Source: Paracentrotus lividus
Lineage: Eukaryota; Echinodermata; Echinoidea; Camarodonta; Echinidae
Assembly: GCA_940671915.1 (NCBI GenBank)
Contig: CALNVZ010003434.1
Location: forward strand, 1,926,854-1,990,853
Direction: 5' to 3'
Length of the DNA: 64,000 nucleotides
The position numbers and the translations under genes were made by a program. Of the stretch, positions 14,301 to 22,889 are shown in pieces (positions within the stretch are counted from its first letter, which is position 1; every line of letters starts with the position of its first letter). Under the pieces are notes generated by a model. It saw nothing but the letters and a program-made list of their open reading frames with translations, made no database searches and was not told where the DNA came from.

Positions 14301-15470
14301 AGTTACATATATACATAGGTATTTAATAAAAATAAAAAATAAAAAATTCATTCAATACACCAGTTGAAATTTGGCAAAAACTTTGTCATACCTTTAAATG
14401 TTGACACATCAGTCTCATGCTAGACAATCCGCAGCAGATGTTTATTACATGTATGGTTTTATTTGAATTGTCATTATCAAGTGGTAGTCATACTGGCTAA
14501 AAATAGTCCAGACCTGACTAATTTGTGTAAGAGATCAACAGGAATTGATTTTTTTGGGGTTTTTTTTGTCACTCTCATTTCCTCTTATGCTCAATGTTTG
14601 CTTGTTCTCTCTTCCTGATTTGAGGAGGGGATGGGGGGGGGGGTCTTGTAGGTGCATTGGTATGGATCCAATTCACCTGTCGAATGAATAAGCTCTGTAC
14701 AAAAAGCCAAATATTGTGAGATTTCTTATGTTTATTATGATTCACGGCATTTGTATTGCCCCATATTCTGCTAAAACATTCAAAGTCTCAGCAACAAATT
14801 ACATGTATGCAACAAAGACAAAAAAGAGATCACATAGAAACATCTGCCTTATAAACACTAGAAATATTACAAAAAGTACAATAAAAAATTATATTTTCTA
14901 TTCTCATCCTTGTACAGATTAAAGCCTACATTGACAAGGAAAGAGAAGAGGTATTTCAGTGAACAGAGGGAATATGTTCAGAAGCATGTCAAGGGTGCCA
15001 AGGTAAGTGAAGTTCAGGATATAAAAACAATCTTCAAAACCAATTTACTGCTTCCCAAGTTATACTGAGCAATGACACAAAAACAGACACCAAATACTTC
15101 TCTGGGCCCCGACGGCATATATATTCTTTATCAAATGCTTTCTGTTAAAAAAAAAAGGAGATACTTTTGAATATTATAAATATTAACTGGACGAGACTAG
15201 TGGTCCTTTCTCCAAAAGAACGTTGGAATCTGATTAAATGCGAGGTTCATATGTTTCACGGCTTTTCGTAGAGTTTACAACGGTTGCTGTTTAAAAAAAT
15301 TAAAAACCTTGGGTTTATATACTAGGAAACCTTTGTAGATTTTTCAGGCTGTAATTTCTTGAATTGTATCTAATTTTATCAACCCTTTCCATCTTTTTCT
15401 CTTTCTTCTACAGGAAAAGCTGTACACAGAATACCTGAACCAGTGCGTAGCCATCACCGACCTCAGTTGA
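10..15470 (+). CDS. 3' part of a spliced gene for an unrecognised two-pass membrane protein
   Basis: Seven exons join in consistent phase: 10-69, 138-242, 1241-1383, 1880-2051, 2528-2640, 14918-15002 and 15414-15470, all with AG acceptors and GT donors. The visible protein is about 244 residues and its N-terminus lies before the window. In order it has a polar region, a charged probably helical stretch (about residues 56-103, rich in Glu, Lys, Asp and Thr), a first hydrophobic span (about 117-138, LIFYALGLLLPFLLLINFLA), a loop of about 37 residues, a second span (about 176-194), and a basic tail of about 46 residues ending at TGA 15468-15470. The exon phases (0, 0, 2, 0, 2, 0) and undisturbed reading across a 12.3-kb intron make the model solid. 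I do not recognise the family. The tail and loop suggest a hairpin in an internal membrane with both ends cytosolic, but that is inference. Confidence 0.75.
138..242 (+). CDS. Exon of the two-pass membrane protein gene
   Basis: Thirty-five codons between a T-rich acceptor ending TGTGCAG and the donor GTAGGA. It reads as a soluble segment beginning RVLMQIVQELCKRPGLNRAG and is phase 0 at both ends. Confidence 0.7.
1051..1199 (+). pseudogene. Decayed tandem copy of the following exon
   Basis: The segment around 1094-1199 repeats the acceptor region and the first 35 or so codons of the exon at 1241, offset by 147 bases, with a few substitutions. It lacks the 3' end of the exon: after GAACTCAT it runs straight into the upstream flank of the real copy. 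Read in the gene's frame it ends in TAA shortly before 1220. It keeps an AG acceptor (1092-1093) but no convincing donor, so I read it as a broken partial exon duplication and not as a used exon. Confidence 0.75.
1241..1383 (+). CDS. Exon encoding a charged helical segment
   Basis: Acceptor TGTATTGTAG, then 47 codons plus two bases, then donor GTAAGT. The encoded segment begins SRCVNQIEEVCKDIEKTIKQ and has the alternating charged and hydrophobic pattern of a helix or short coiled coil just before the first membrane span. Confidence 0.75.
1880..2051 (+). CDS. Exon encoding the first transmembrane span
   Basis: The acceptor is GTTTATAG. Its first base completes an Arg codon from the previous exon, then 57 codons follow to the donor GTAATT. 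It carries FRAKGKS, a hydrophobic run of about 22 residues, and then an acidic loop (STVSEE). Basic residues before the span suggest a cytosolic N-terminal side. Confidence 0.78.
2052..2527 (+). repeat. Intron made mostly of an imperfect GAT/GGT microsatellite
   Basis: About 2075-2440 is imperfect GAT-type trinucleotide repeat, purest near 2295-2345 where GATGATGAT passes into GGTGGTGGT. Poly-Asp, poly-Met and poly-Ile frames here are products of the repeat and not genes. Confidence 0.9.
2528..2640 (+). CDS. Exon encoding the second transmembrane span
   Basis: Acceptor TTCAACAG, 37 codons plus two bases, donor GTGAGT. It encodes TPIGGIWNTIPVEYH followed by a span containing VVCLLLLLIAKL. It ends in phase 2, matching the exon at 14918. 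Confidence 0.78.
2694..2920. mobile_element. Short MITE with perfect terminal inverted repeats
   Basis: A 227-bp segment in the long intron, bounded by a perfect 21-bp inverted repeat that includes ATATCAAAATGAGACACA (starting at 2697) and its complement ending at 2920. No coding capacity. The target duplication is unclear and the superfamily is not assigned. Confidence 0.7.
6314..7085 (+). other. Possible alternative terminal exons with 3' UTR
   Basis: A strong acceptor (TTTCTTCTTCCAG, ending at 6313) could take the phase-2 splice from 2640 and read about 32 codons to TAA. A donor GTAAAA after 6385 and an acceptor ATTTGCAG ending at 6501 could instead give a tail ending VKAYMI and then TAG. 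Splicing 2640 directly to 6502 would stop at once. The 6502-6960 stretch is less AT-rich and non-repetitive, like exonic UTR, and an AATAAA lies near 7080. There is no transcript evidence. Confidence 0.3.
7262..7700. repeat. Two diverged direct copies, about 278 bp apart
   Basis: The segment beginning CTGCATGTTCAGCTC at 7264 recurs near 7542 (CTGCATGTCCAGCTC). Both continue through a poly-C run, GTGGCCCTCATAT, and an AGCAAGTCC...CAATATAAGTTTATTTTGTT block. A duplicated repeat element is likely. Confidence 0.65.
7751..8200. repeat. Inverted-repeat pair, possible MITE core
   Basis: ATATTTTTATGATGCAAAA near 7755 is matched by its complement TTTTGCATCATAAAAATAT at 8172-8190. The interval is AT-rich and has no gene. 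The outer limits are uncertain. Confidence 0.4.
8914..8957. repeat. CT microsatellite
   Basis: An interrupted run of CTCTCT. Confidence 0.9.
9237..9947. repeat. Three TA-flanked CAGTCTACTCCCA motifs
   Basis: CAGTCTACTCCCACTATAA occurs at 9261 and 9354, and a variant with CCCATTAAAA at 9929. All are preceded by TA and all have the same orientation. The first two lie in a tandem block of about 95 bp that repeats TAAACTGACAAAT. The motif resembles terminal repeats of pogo/Tc1-type elements, but no opposing end was found. Confidence 0.5.
10134..10320. mobile_element. Hairpin element with CTCCCCCAGAGG ends
   Basis: AGGACAGCTCCCCCAGAGG at 10134 is answered by CCTCTGGGGGAGCAGCC ending at 10320, an imperfect inverted repeat of about 24 bp enclosing about 140 bp. 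It resembles the element at 28752 (AGGACAACT followed by C runs) and is probably related. No coding capacity. Confidence 0.5.
11345..11491. mobile_element. 147-bp MITE with GTTGCAT termini
   Basis: The left end GGGGCCTGTTGCATGAA and right end TTTATGCAACGGGGCCC form an imperfect inverted repeat. The interior also folds back on itself (TTTTGCCATCA against TGATGGCAAAG). Confidence 0.6.
12376..12557. repeat. Recent 92-bp tandem duplication
   Basis: A 92-bp unit beginning AAAGCTAAATATAGTTTAGG is present twice, at 12376 and 12468, differing at only a few positions. Confidence 0.85.
12770..13210. promoter_or_regulatory. GCTAGC-rich, less AT-rich patch inside the intron
   Basis: This stretch has CpGs (TCGCGCGCGC near 12860) and clustered CTAGCTAGC words (12868-12885 and 13082-13153), which stand out from the AT-rich intron. 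It begins with a 16-bp direct repeat, AGTTACTTTCCCGC. It could be a cis-regulatory region or an internal promoter, but there is no TATA box, initiator or reading frame that settles it. Confidence 0.25.
13741..13759. repeat. CA microsatellite
   Basis: A short pure CACACA run. Confidence 0.9.
14120..14166. promoter_or_regulatory. CCAAT box, hairpin and 16-bp palindrome
   Basis: CCAAT (about 14130) starts an imperfect hairpin around GACCGCGCTCGGTC, followed by the perfect palindrome TCATGAATATTCATGA at 14151-14166. The palindrome's core, ATGAATATTCAT, fits the known MORE-type dimer site of POU/octamer factors. It lies about 750 bp before the exon at 14918, within a less AT-rich patch. A regulatory role is inference. 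Confidence 0.3.
14918..15002 (+). CDS. Penultimate exon encoding the basic C-terminal tail
   Basis: Acceptor TTGTACAG. One base completes an Arg codon, then 28 codons follow to the donor GTAAGT. The product, beginning LKPTLTRKEKRYFSEQ, is strongly basic, as expected for a cytosolic tail. The alternative frame (IKAYIDKE...) stops at 14960 and is out of phase with the upstream exon. Confidence 0.75.
15414..15470 (+). CDS. Terminal coding exon
   Basis: A long pyrimidine tract ends in CTACAG. The exon has eighteen codons (EKLYTEYLNQCVAITDLS) and TGA. Confidence 0.75.
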   Translation, partial: EKLYTEYLNQCVAITDLS

Positions 15471-15851
15471 AGAAGGGCATAGGACACCATCTATCATTAT
15501 AGCAGAGTACTAATTATTTCTATGTCTAATTAAATCAAGCCATGATATTGTTTGTTGAATGATAAGAGGACGTTACTGGATATCTGTTAAAAGCATGCGA
15601 TCATGGATTTGTGAAGTAGGGACCACTATTCAACTTGTGTTCCTGTTTATTACTGTACAAAAGCAGTTTTTTTTATTTTAGCCTGGAAATTACCTACGTA
15701 CATGTAAAGTATGAGAGCAAAACTAACATAGCGTTTTCTAAGTCGCAAACTCCATGAGCGTATACTTTTACCTTCAGTTACCATACTTCACCTTGATAAT
15801 ACAGTGCGTCCCAAAAAGAACTATACACTTTTGAAATGGCTACCAAATAAA
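15471..15851 (+). other. Likely 3' UTR of the membrane-protein gene
   Basis: ATTAAA at 15529-15534 is the nearest possible polyadenylation signal. The first AATAAA is at 15846-15851, 376 bases after the stop and inside the MITE that begins at 15802. The real cleavage site cannot be placed from sequence alone. Confidence 0.4.
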
Positions 15852-16471
15852 GACAATAAGATTCTTGGGTAAAATGTTTATATGTATATAAAGCTCATAT
15901 CCTCAACTATCATTATGATACCAAAAATTCCGTAAATAACGCATGCTTCAGTGAGTAATGCCCACTTTTGTAAAGGACACAAAAATTACCCTGCGCAGGA
16001 ATTCGCTATTCATTTTGCACCTGGTTATGGAACGCCATGAAGGAGTTGAAATTAATGATGGAATAAATCAGCAAACAGAGTCAAAAATAAACCAAAAGTT
16101 AGAAAAAACAATCAATATTATGCAAAAATGTAATGTTTCAATGTTTTGTTATCATAACATTGATTTTTGCTTGGACTTAAGTTTATTTTTGTCTGTTGGC
16201 CGATTGATTCCATCAATAATTTTGACTCATTCATGGCGTTCCATAACCAGGTGCAAAATGAAAAGTGAATTCCTGCGCAGGGTAATTTTTGTGTCCTTTA
16301 CAAAAATGGGCATTACTCACTGAAGCATGCGTTATTTTTGGGAATTTTTTGTATCATAATGATAGTTGAGAATATGAGCTTTATATATTTATAAACCTTT
16401 TCCCCAATAATCATATATTTTTCTATTTGGTAGTTATTTAAAAAGTGTATAGTTCTTTTTGGGACGCACTG
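15802..16471. mobile_element. Foldback Tc1/mariner-type MITE, 670 bp
   Basis: It starts CAGTGCGTCCCAAAAAGAAC and ends with the complement (TTTTTGGGACGCACTG), with TA on each side (15800-15801 and 16472-16473). The arms pair for about 295 bp each around a loop of about 80 bp. The CAGTGCGTCCCAAAA terminus and TA flank are typical of Tc1/mariner derivatives. A 121-codon frame at 15958-16323 runs through the palindrome and is not a gene. The arms have diverged by scattered substitutions, so the insertion is not recent. Confidence 0.88.
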
Positions 16472-16473
16472 TA

Positions 16474-18730
16474 CAGTCATGTACATAAGGATAGTTGGTA
16501 TTCAAATGAATGAATTTGGTAAAATTAGAATAAATAGCAAAATTGGACTGAAAAATTGGTTTTAAAATAGCAAGGGATGGTTGTATCAAGTAATAGAGAT
16601 TCATTAAATAATTAAAATATTGTAGAATATAGGCAGCATTGTGTAGAATCAGGTCTAGGGCTAGCTAGGTTTTTTGATGGGGCAGAAATTTCAAATGTAT
16701 CTCAAAAAGTCCCCTCCAATATTTTTAAAATTATGGTCAACTACATGTACTTTCAATATTTTTAAATAAAATACAAAACTAAAAGCCAAGTGCTTATGTT
16801 TTAATCATGGTATTGGGGTCAAAGAAATGTACTTATCATTGAAAATGAATAAGACAGATGTGTTTGTATGGAGAATACCAAGATGGTTTGGGAGGTGAAA
16901 TAGAGGTTGTTAACAAAGTGGACCAAAAACGAGCATCGGCACAAAATCGACTGGGCTGAGTGCAAATTGACTCCTAAACTCTCGGCTCCCATTAAGAACC
17001 TTACATTGATTGACCAAAAGCCAGGTTTTGTAACATATGAAAAACACTCTATCATAGTTTTTTTTTGTAAAAGCACAAATCATCTTCCCGTCATTCTGAT
17101 TTTGTCTGATAATCTAATGAAATTTTAACAATTCTGCTCTGCTCTTCACATTGTGTATGTATTGATTGATTCAAAATGGTGATTACCTAATATGAACACC
17201 CAACGATTTAAAGACATTTGTAGATGCTGCTTAAGATAAGAAATTTTTGAGATATTCCCAAAGAAAATATGTTTTTAATATGAATAAATGCTTGGTGTTG
17301 GGGAAGATATCATAAATATCACGTTAAAAAAAATTGTTTCTTGTTGACAATGAAATATATTTTCCAGTGTGCAGACAATCAATTGAATCAGTATTACGTT
17401 CCATTGTAAAAGAGATTGTGAATGCAATTAACAGTTTTATTGGAAGTTTTGTACTATATCATGCATTGACAGCACATTTTTGGTAAAAATTGGGCTGAAC
17501 TGATGTCGACATAGTGCACATCAAAACATTTACCAGGGTAAAGATCAGTTCGTTTTGTTGTGGTGCCATGATAAATAAAAGTTCAGATGCAATTATGAAT
17601 AAATATTTCAACTTGTTTTTGATTAAGTGCCTATTGAAATATAAATTTGCAGGAAAATTATTAAGCATGTGTCCTGTTTATTTTAAAATTATTTACATTA
17701 TTCTGTAATTTAAATCCTTATTACACAGTATCTAATCAATTTTCCCTTCTTTTTTTTTCGCTCTGAAAATCGATAAATTGTATTTTCTTTCTTCAATTTC
17801 AAAATTTGAAGCAAATGAAAGAGCACCTCTTCCAAAAATGTGTTGTTGTCAATAGAATATGTATTTTTTTTTTAATGAACTGGCTGTTTCAAAGAGTTAC
17901 CATTTGCAAGGAGGCAGGAATAATATAAAGTAAATTTTCCCTCTGTACCTGCTGTATTCAAAGTTTGCCCTAAATAGCATTATATCTCATCATTTGATGA
18001 TTACCTTACTTCTTTCAGAACTAGAATTGTTTGGTATGAATGGCACACAGCTTACATTTCATACAGTTTGCCTAACATAGTATTGTTCTTTGGTATAGGT
18101 ACTATTGTTGATGTGTGTGTGATGTGTTTATTTGTAGCGTAACTCAATAGACGATTATACATTTTTATTTCTTGCCCATAGCAGATAGCCATTTCACAAA
18201 TATCAGTACAACTATTAAGAATTACTGACATATTTGTACATTGCATTTCAAGATTGTATTTTTTAAATCTAAATACTGGTATTTATTTGTTGAATAAATC
18301 AGTTATACTGCCTCATATTGCATACTAATCCCTTTGCACCAAATCTGAAATTATTTCCATTTGTAGAGATTTCTTTGATGCACATAGATGAAATTAAATG
18401 CTAGTATTGAATTCAAGACATTGGTTGCAATGTATTGTCTTTCTGGTGTAGTGTGAGATGGATGACATTTTAATCATGCAGTATGTGTTATTGAATTAAT
18501 GATGAAGTTGGATGTATTGGTAGATAAGAAGTAGTTACACTGGAAACTTGTTATACAAGGTCCTTGGGATTATTAAAATTAATGTATGTCGGGAATCTCT
18601 TTATGGTCAGGGTTAAAAAAAAAATGATAATACAAAGAGCCGGGACAAGCAGAATTAGCTTTTATATTGGGAATCACATAATATTCAGACCAATAACAAC
18701 AAGTTTTCACTGCAATTAGAACAAAATAGA
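16474..18730. other. AT-rich intergenic DNA
   Basis: I see no supported gene. The short frames here have no protein-like composition or splice context. Confidence 0.5.
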
Positions 18731-18739
18731 AAAGTGGCA

Positions 18740-19600
18740 GTGGGCGATGATGATATTATGGATGATGAAGATAGGGAAAGAGGTTTGTAGCTGTGCTGGT
18801 GATCATTGTGAAAATGCGATGTGATAGGGAAGATGATGGTAATGAGGATCTGGGTGAAGATAATGGCGATGATGTTTGTAGAATGTGGTGGTGGCGATGA
18901 TGATAGTCATGATATTTGTGATAGGGGTTGCAGAAATTGTTGGTGATAAATGGCAAGGATAGTAATGTGCTGGCAATTATGATATATGTGGTGATTATAA
19001 TGGTGGTGGTTGTGATAAGGAGTTGTTGAATTGCTAATAGATTAAAATGTTGATTGATGAGTAAGATAATGGTGATGAAGATGACGATGGTGGTGATCTT
19101 TATGGTCATGTTTATGATGGGAATGTAGAATTGCTGCTGATGATTGTGGTTAGGATGATAAAGTGGAAATGAAAATGGTTGAGTTGATGGTGATGATGAA
19201 GATAGTGGTGGTTGAAGAATTGCTGGTAATGATTGTAATGAAGATGATGTGGTGGTAATATAGATGGTTGTGGTGGTGGTTCTGGTGTTGTGGTGATGGT
19301 GATAGTGGTATTTTCGATTGGGTTTGTAGATTTTCTGGTGATGACTGGTGAGCACGTTAAAATTTGGTAATGAAAACGGTGCGTTGGTGGTGGTCAAGTT
19401 TGTGGTTGTGGAAATGATGAGGAAAGGGATCATTATTATGTTTGTGATATTAGTTTTATTGCTTCTGGTGAATATGTATATAATTTGGTGGTAATTAAGA
19501 TGTTTGTGGTGGTGATGATGGTGATGGGGCTTTGTATATTCCATGATTACTTACGATGATAATGTGGTGGTGTTGGTGATGATGATAATGGTGATGGTGT
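18740..19600. repeat. GAT/GGT-rich degenerate repeat, clean copy
   Basis: Imperfect GATGATG and GGTGGTG words with interspersed unique sequence, leading into the 45-bp minisatellite. A 262-codon minus-strand frame rich in His, Thr and Ile is the translation of this repeat. Most of this stretch reappears after the gap at about 20640-21430. Confidence 0.8.
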
Positions 19601-20600
19601 ACATGTAGGTGGTTTAGAATTGCTGGTGTTGATTGTGGGAGGATGGTGGTTAGGTGGTTAAGAATTACTGGTGTTGATTGTGGGAGGATGGTGGTAAGGT
19701 GGTTTAGAATTGCTGGTGTTGATAGTGGGAGGATGGTGGTAAGGAGGTTTAGGGCAATTGCTGGTGGTGATTGTGGGAGGATGGTGGTATAGCGAGGTTA
19801 CGAGAGATTGTGGTGTTTGATTGTGGGAGGGGATGGTGGTAAGGAGGTTTAGGAATTGGGCTGGTGTTTGATTGTGGGAGGATGGTGCGTAAAGGAGAGT
19901 TTAGAAGTGCTGGTGTTCGATGTGGGACGGATGGTTGGTAAGGAGTTTTAGAATATGGCTAGGTTTTGTTGATTGTGGGAGGATGGGTGGTAAGGGAGGT
20001 TTAGAATTGGCTGGTGTTGCTGTGGTGGGAGGCTAATGGTGGGTTAGGTTGGTTAAGAATTATGGTGTTGATTGTGGGGAGGATGGTAGGGTAAGGTGGT
20101 TTAGAATTTGCTGGTGTGAATTAAGTGGAGGATTGGTGGTAAGGAGGTTTAGTAGAATTTGCTGGGTGTTTGATGTTGGAGCGTGGTTGTAAAGGAAGTT
20201 TAGAATGCTTTGTGTTTGATTGTGGGAGGATGGTGGTAGGTTGGTTTAATGAATTGCTGTGTGTTGATTGTGGTGAGGATGGTGGTAGGTGGTTTTCTAG
20301 AATGGCTGGTGTTGAATTGTGGGGAGATGGTGGTAAGGTGGTTTAAAATTGCTCGGTGTTGATTGTGGGAGGAATGGGGTGTAGTGAGGTTTAGAATGCT
20401 GGTGTTGATGTGGAGATGATGTAGTGGTGGTTAGAATATTGCTGGTGTTGATTGTGGGAGGATGGTGTAAGGTGTTTTAGAATTGCTGTAGGTGTTGAAT
20501 TGTGGGAGGATGGGGTAAGGAGGTTTAGGAAGTGCTTGGTGTTGATTGTGGGAGAGATGCATGTAGGCGTGGGATTGTTTAGATTTGAAATCTCTTCTCA
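19600..20600. repeat. 45-bp minisatellite, first block
   Basis: The unit runs GGTGTTGATTGTGGGAGGAT, then GGTGGTAAGGAGGTTT, then AGAATTGCT. The first three units step exactly 45 bp (for example 19625, 19670 and 19715). From about 19765 single-base insertions and losses become frequent, and stay so up to the N gap. Confidence 0.9.
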
Positions 20601-20610
20601 AGCAACAGAA

Positions 20611-20635
20611 NNNNNNNNNNNNNNNNNNNNNNNNN
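20611..20635. other. Assembly gap (25 N)
   Basis: A run of 25 N splits the minisatellite locus. The sequence after it restarts in material already seen near 18900. Confidence 1.
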
Positions 20636-20639
20636 CATC

Positions 20640-21430
20640 ATATCTTCTGATGATAGTCATGATATTTGATAGGGTTAGCAGAAAATTTTTGGTGATAGAT
20701 GCAAGGATAGTAATCGTTGTCAGCGTAATTGATGTAATTATATGTGTATTATAGATAGGTGGTGGGTTGTATAGAGGAGTTGTGAATTTGCTAATATGAG
20801 ATTAAATATCGATGTATTGAGTGCAAGGTAGATAATGGTGCAGTGAAGAGACCGAGGTGTGGATCTTTATGGTCATTGTTTATGGATGGGAATTGAGAAT
20901 GCTAGGCTGATGATTGTTGGTTAGGGATGATAAAGTGGAATGAAGAAATTGGTTTGGTTGTATGCGTGTAATGATGAAGATAGTGGGGTTGAGTAGAATT
21001 GGCTGGTAAGTGCATTGTAATGAAGATATTGTGGTGGTATGTAGAGTGTTGTGTGTGGATTCCTGGTGTTTGTGTGATGGTAGATAGTGGTATTCTTCGA
21101 TTGGGTTTGTAGATTTCTGTTCTGGTGATGAACTCGGTGAGCAACGTTTAAATTTGGTAATAAAACGGGTGCTTTAGTGATGGTGCGTGCAAGTTTGTTG
21201 TTGTTGGTGGAAATATGAGGAAGAGGGATCATTATTTCCATGTTTGTGATATTTAGTTTAATTTGCCTTCTGGTGAATTATTGTTAAATAAGTATTGTTG
21301 GGGTAAATTAAGATGTTTGGGTCGGTGATATGGTGAGTGGTGCTTTGTATAGTTCCATGATTTATTACGATTGATACATGTGGGTGGTGGTTGAGGGATG
21401 ATGATAATGGTGATGGTTACATGTAGTGGT
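20640..21430. repeat. Noisy second copy of the 18.9-19.6 kb segment
   Basis: Landmarks of 18900-19610 recur in order: GATAGTCATGATATTTG, GATCTTTATGGTCAT, TCGATTGGGTTTGTAGAT and GAGGGATCATTATT. Many single-base indels separate the copies. The offset is about 1750 bp at the start and grows along the copy. Confidence 0.85.
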
Positions 21431-22740
21431 TTGAGAATTTGCGGTGTTGATTGTGGGAGGATGGTAGTAGGTGGTTAAGAATTACTGGTTTGGAATGTGG
21501 GGAAGGAGATGGTGGTAGGGCGTGTTTAGGAATTCGCTGGTGTTGATGGTGGAGGATGGTGGGGTAATAGGAGGTTTAGGCAATTGCGGTGTTGGTGAGA
21601 TGTGTGTTGATTGTGGGAGGATGGTGGTATAGCGAGGTTTAGAGAGATTGCTGGTGTTTGATTGTGGGAGGAGTGGTGGTAAAGGAGGTTTAGAAAATGG
21701 CTGGTGTTGATTGTGGCGTAGGATGGTTGGTAAGGAGTTAGAATTGCTTGGTGGTTGATTGTGGGACGGATGGTTGGTAAGGGAAGTGTTTAGAATTGGC
21801 TAGGTGTTGTGATTGTGGGAGGCATGGGTGGTTAAGGTGGTTAGAATTGCGGTGCTGTGTGGATGTGGTAGTGGTTAAGAATAGGGTGTGTGGAGGATGG
21901 GGTAAGGTGGTTTAGAATTGCTGGTGTGATTAGTGGGAGGATAGGTGGTAAGGAGGTTTGTAGAATTGCTGGTGTTTGATTGTTGGAGAGGATGGTGTAA
22001 GGAGTTTAGAAATGCGTTGTGTGTTGAATGTGGGAGGATGCGTGGTAGGTTGTTTAGAATTGGCTGTTGTTGATTGTGGTGAGGATTGGTGGTAGGTTGG
22101 GTTTAGTTAGAATTGTCTAGGTGTTGGATTGTGGGGATGGGGTAAAAGGTGGTTTAGAAATTGTCTGGTGTTGATTGTGGGGAGGAATGGGGTGTAGGAG
22201 TTTAGAATGCTGGTGTTGGATGTGGATGATGATGTAGGTCTGGTGTTAGAAAATTGCTGGTTGTTGATTGTGGGAGGATGGTGTAAGGTGTTTAGAATTG
22301 CGTGTGTTGATTGTGGGAGGATGGGGGTAGGAGGTTTTAGAAGTGCTGGGTGTTGAATTGTGGGAGGATGATGGTAGGTGGTTTAGAATTGCTGGTGTTT
22401 GATTGTGGGGAGGAGGTTAGGAGGTTTAGAATGCTTAGTGTTGATTGTGGGAGGAATGGTGGTAAGAGGTTTAGGATTGTTGGTGTTGATTGTGGTGAGG
22501 ATGGTGGTGTAGTGTTTAGAATTGCTGTGTTGATTGTTGGGAGGATGGTGGTAGGTGTTTAGAATTGCTGGTGTTGATTGTGGAGGATGGTGGTAATGGT
22601 GGTTTTAGAATCTGTGTTGATTGTGGGAGGATGGGGGTAAGAGTTTTAGAATTGCTTGGTTTGATTGTGAGATGATGCGTAGGTGGTTTAGAATTTGCTG
22701 GTGTGATGTGGGAGGATGGTGGTAAGGAGGTTCTAGAATT
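21430..22740. repeat. 45-bp minisatellite, second block (noisy)
   Basis: The same 45-bp unit as in the first block. Variant units occur in the same order: AAGAATTACTGG, GGTTTAGGCAATTGC, TATAGCGAGG, GGGACGGATGGTTGGTAAG, GGAATGGGGTGTAG and the GATGATGTAG variant. This points to one locus represented twice. Confidence 0.85.
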
Positions 22741-22815
22741 CTTTGTTATTTGTTCAACACTTTCTCTCCCATTCTCTTTCCAAAAATCTATTTTTTCTCT
22801 CTTTGTCTGTTCTAC

Positions 22816-22820
22816 CCCCC

Positions 22821-22862
<42 letters not shown>

Positions 22863-22885
22863 TCCCTCTCCCCTCTCTCTCTCTC
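22816..22885. repeat. CT microsatellite
   Basis: A CCCTCTCTCTCT tract. The neighbouring frame of about 99 codons is a by-product of it. Confidence 0.9.
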
Positions 22886-22889
22886 CTTT

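Larger units (their letters stand above)
2641..14917 (+). other. 12.3-kb intron of the membrane-protein gene
   Basis: The donor GTGAGT at 2641 pairs in phase with the acceptor TTGTACAG at 14917. The intron holds MITE-like elements, simple repeats, tandem duplications, a possible alternative 3' exon (6314 onward) and several less AT-rich patches (about 4750-4960, 12770-13210 and 14040-14170). I see no other convincing coding exon on either strand. Confidence 0.6.

Noticed and set aside
14922-14960. Short reading KAYIDKEREEVFQ at the penultimate exon
   Set aside because: It is out of phase with the upstream exon and stops after a few codons. The alternative frame continues to the donor and the last exon.
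15958-16323. 121-codon plus-strand frame
   Set aside because: It runs through both arms of a foldback MITE, so its two halves are reverse complements of each other.
18756-19544. 262-codon minus-strand frame rich in His, Thr and Ile
   Set aside because: It is the translation of a degenerate GAT/GGT repeat. There is no domain, signal or splice context.
20452-20754. 100-codon frame spanning the N gap
   Set aside because: It crosses unknown bases and noisy minisatellite sequence.
19600-22740. Regularly spaced 45-bp repeats that could suggest a CRISPR-like array
   Set aside because: The units are continuous with no unique spacers, the DNA is eukaryotic, and it is a minisatellite.
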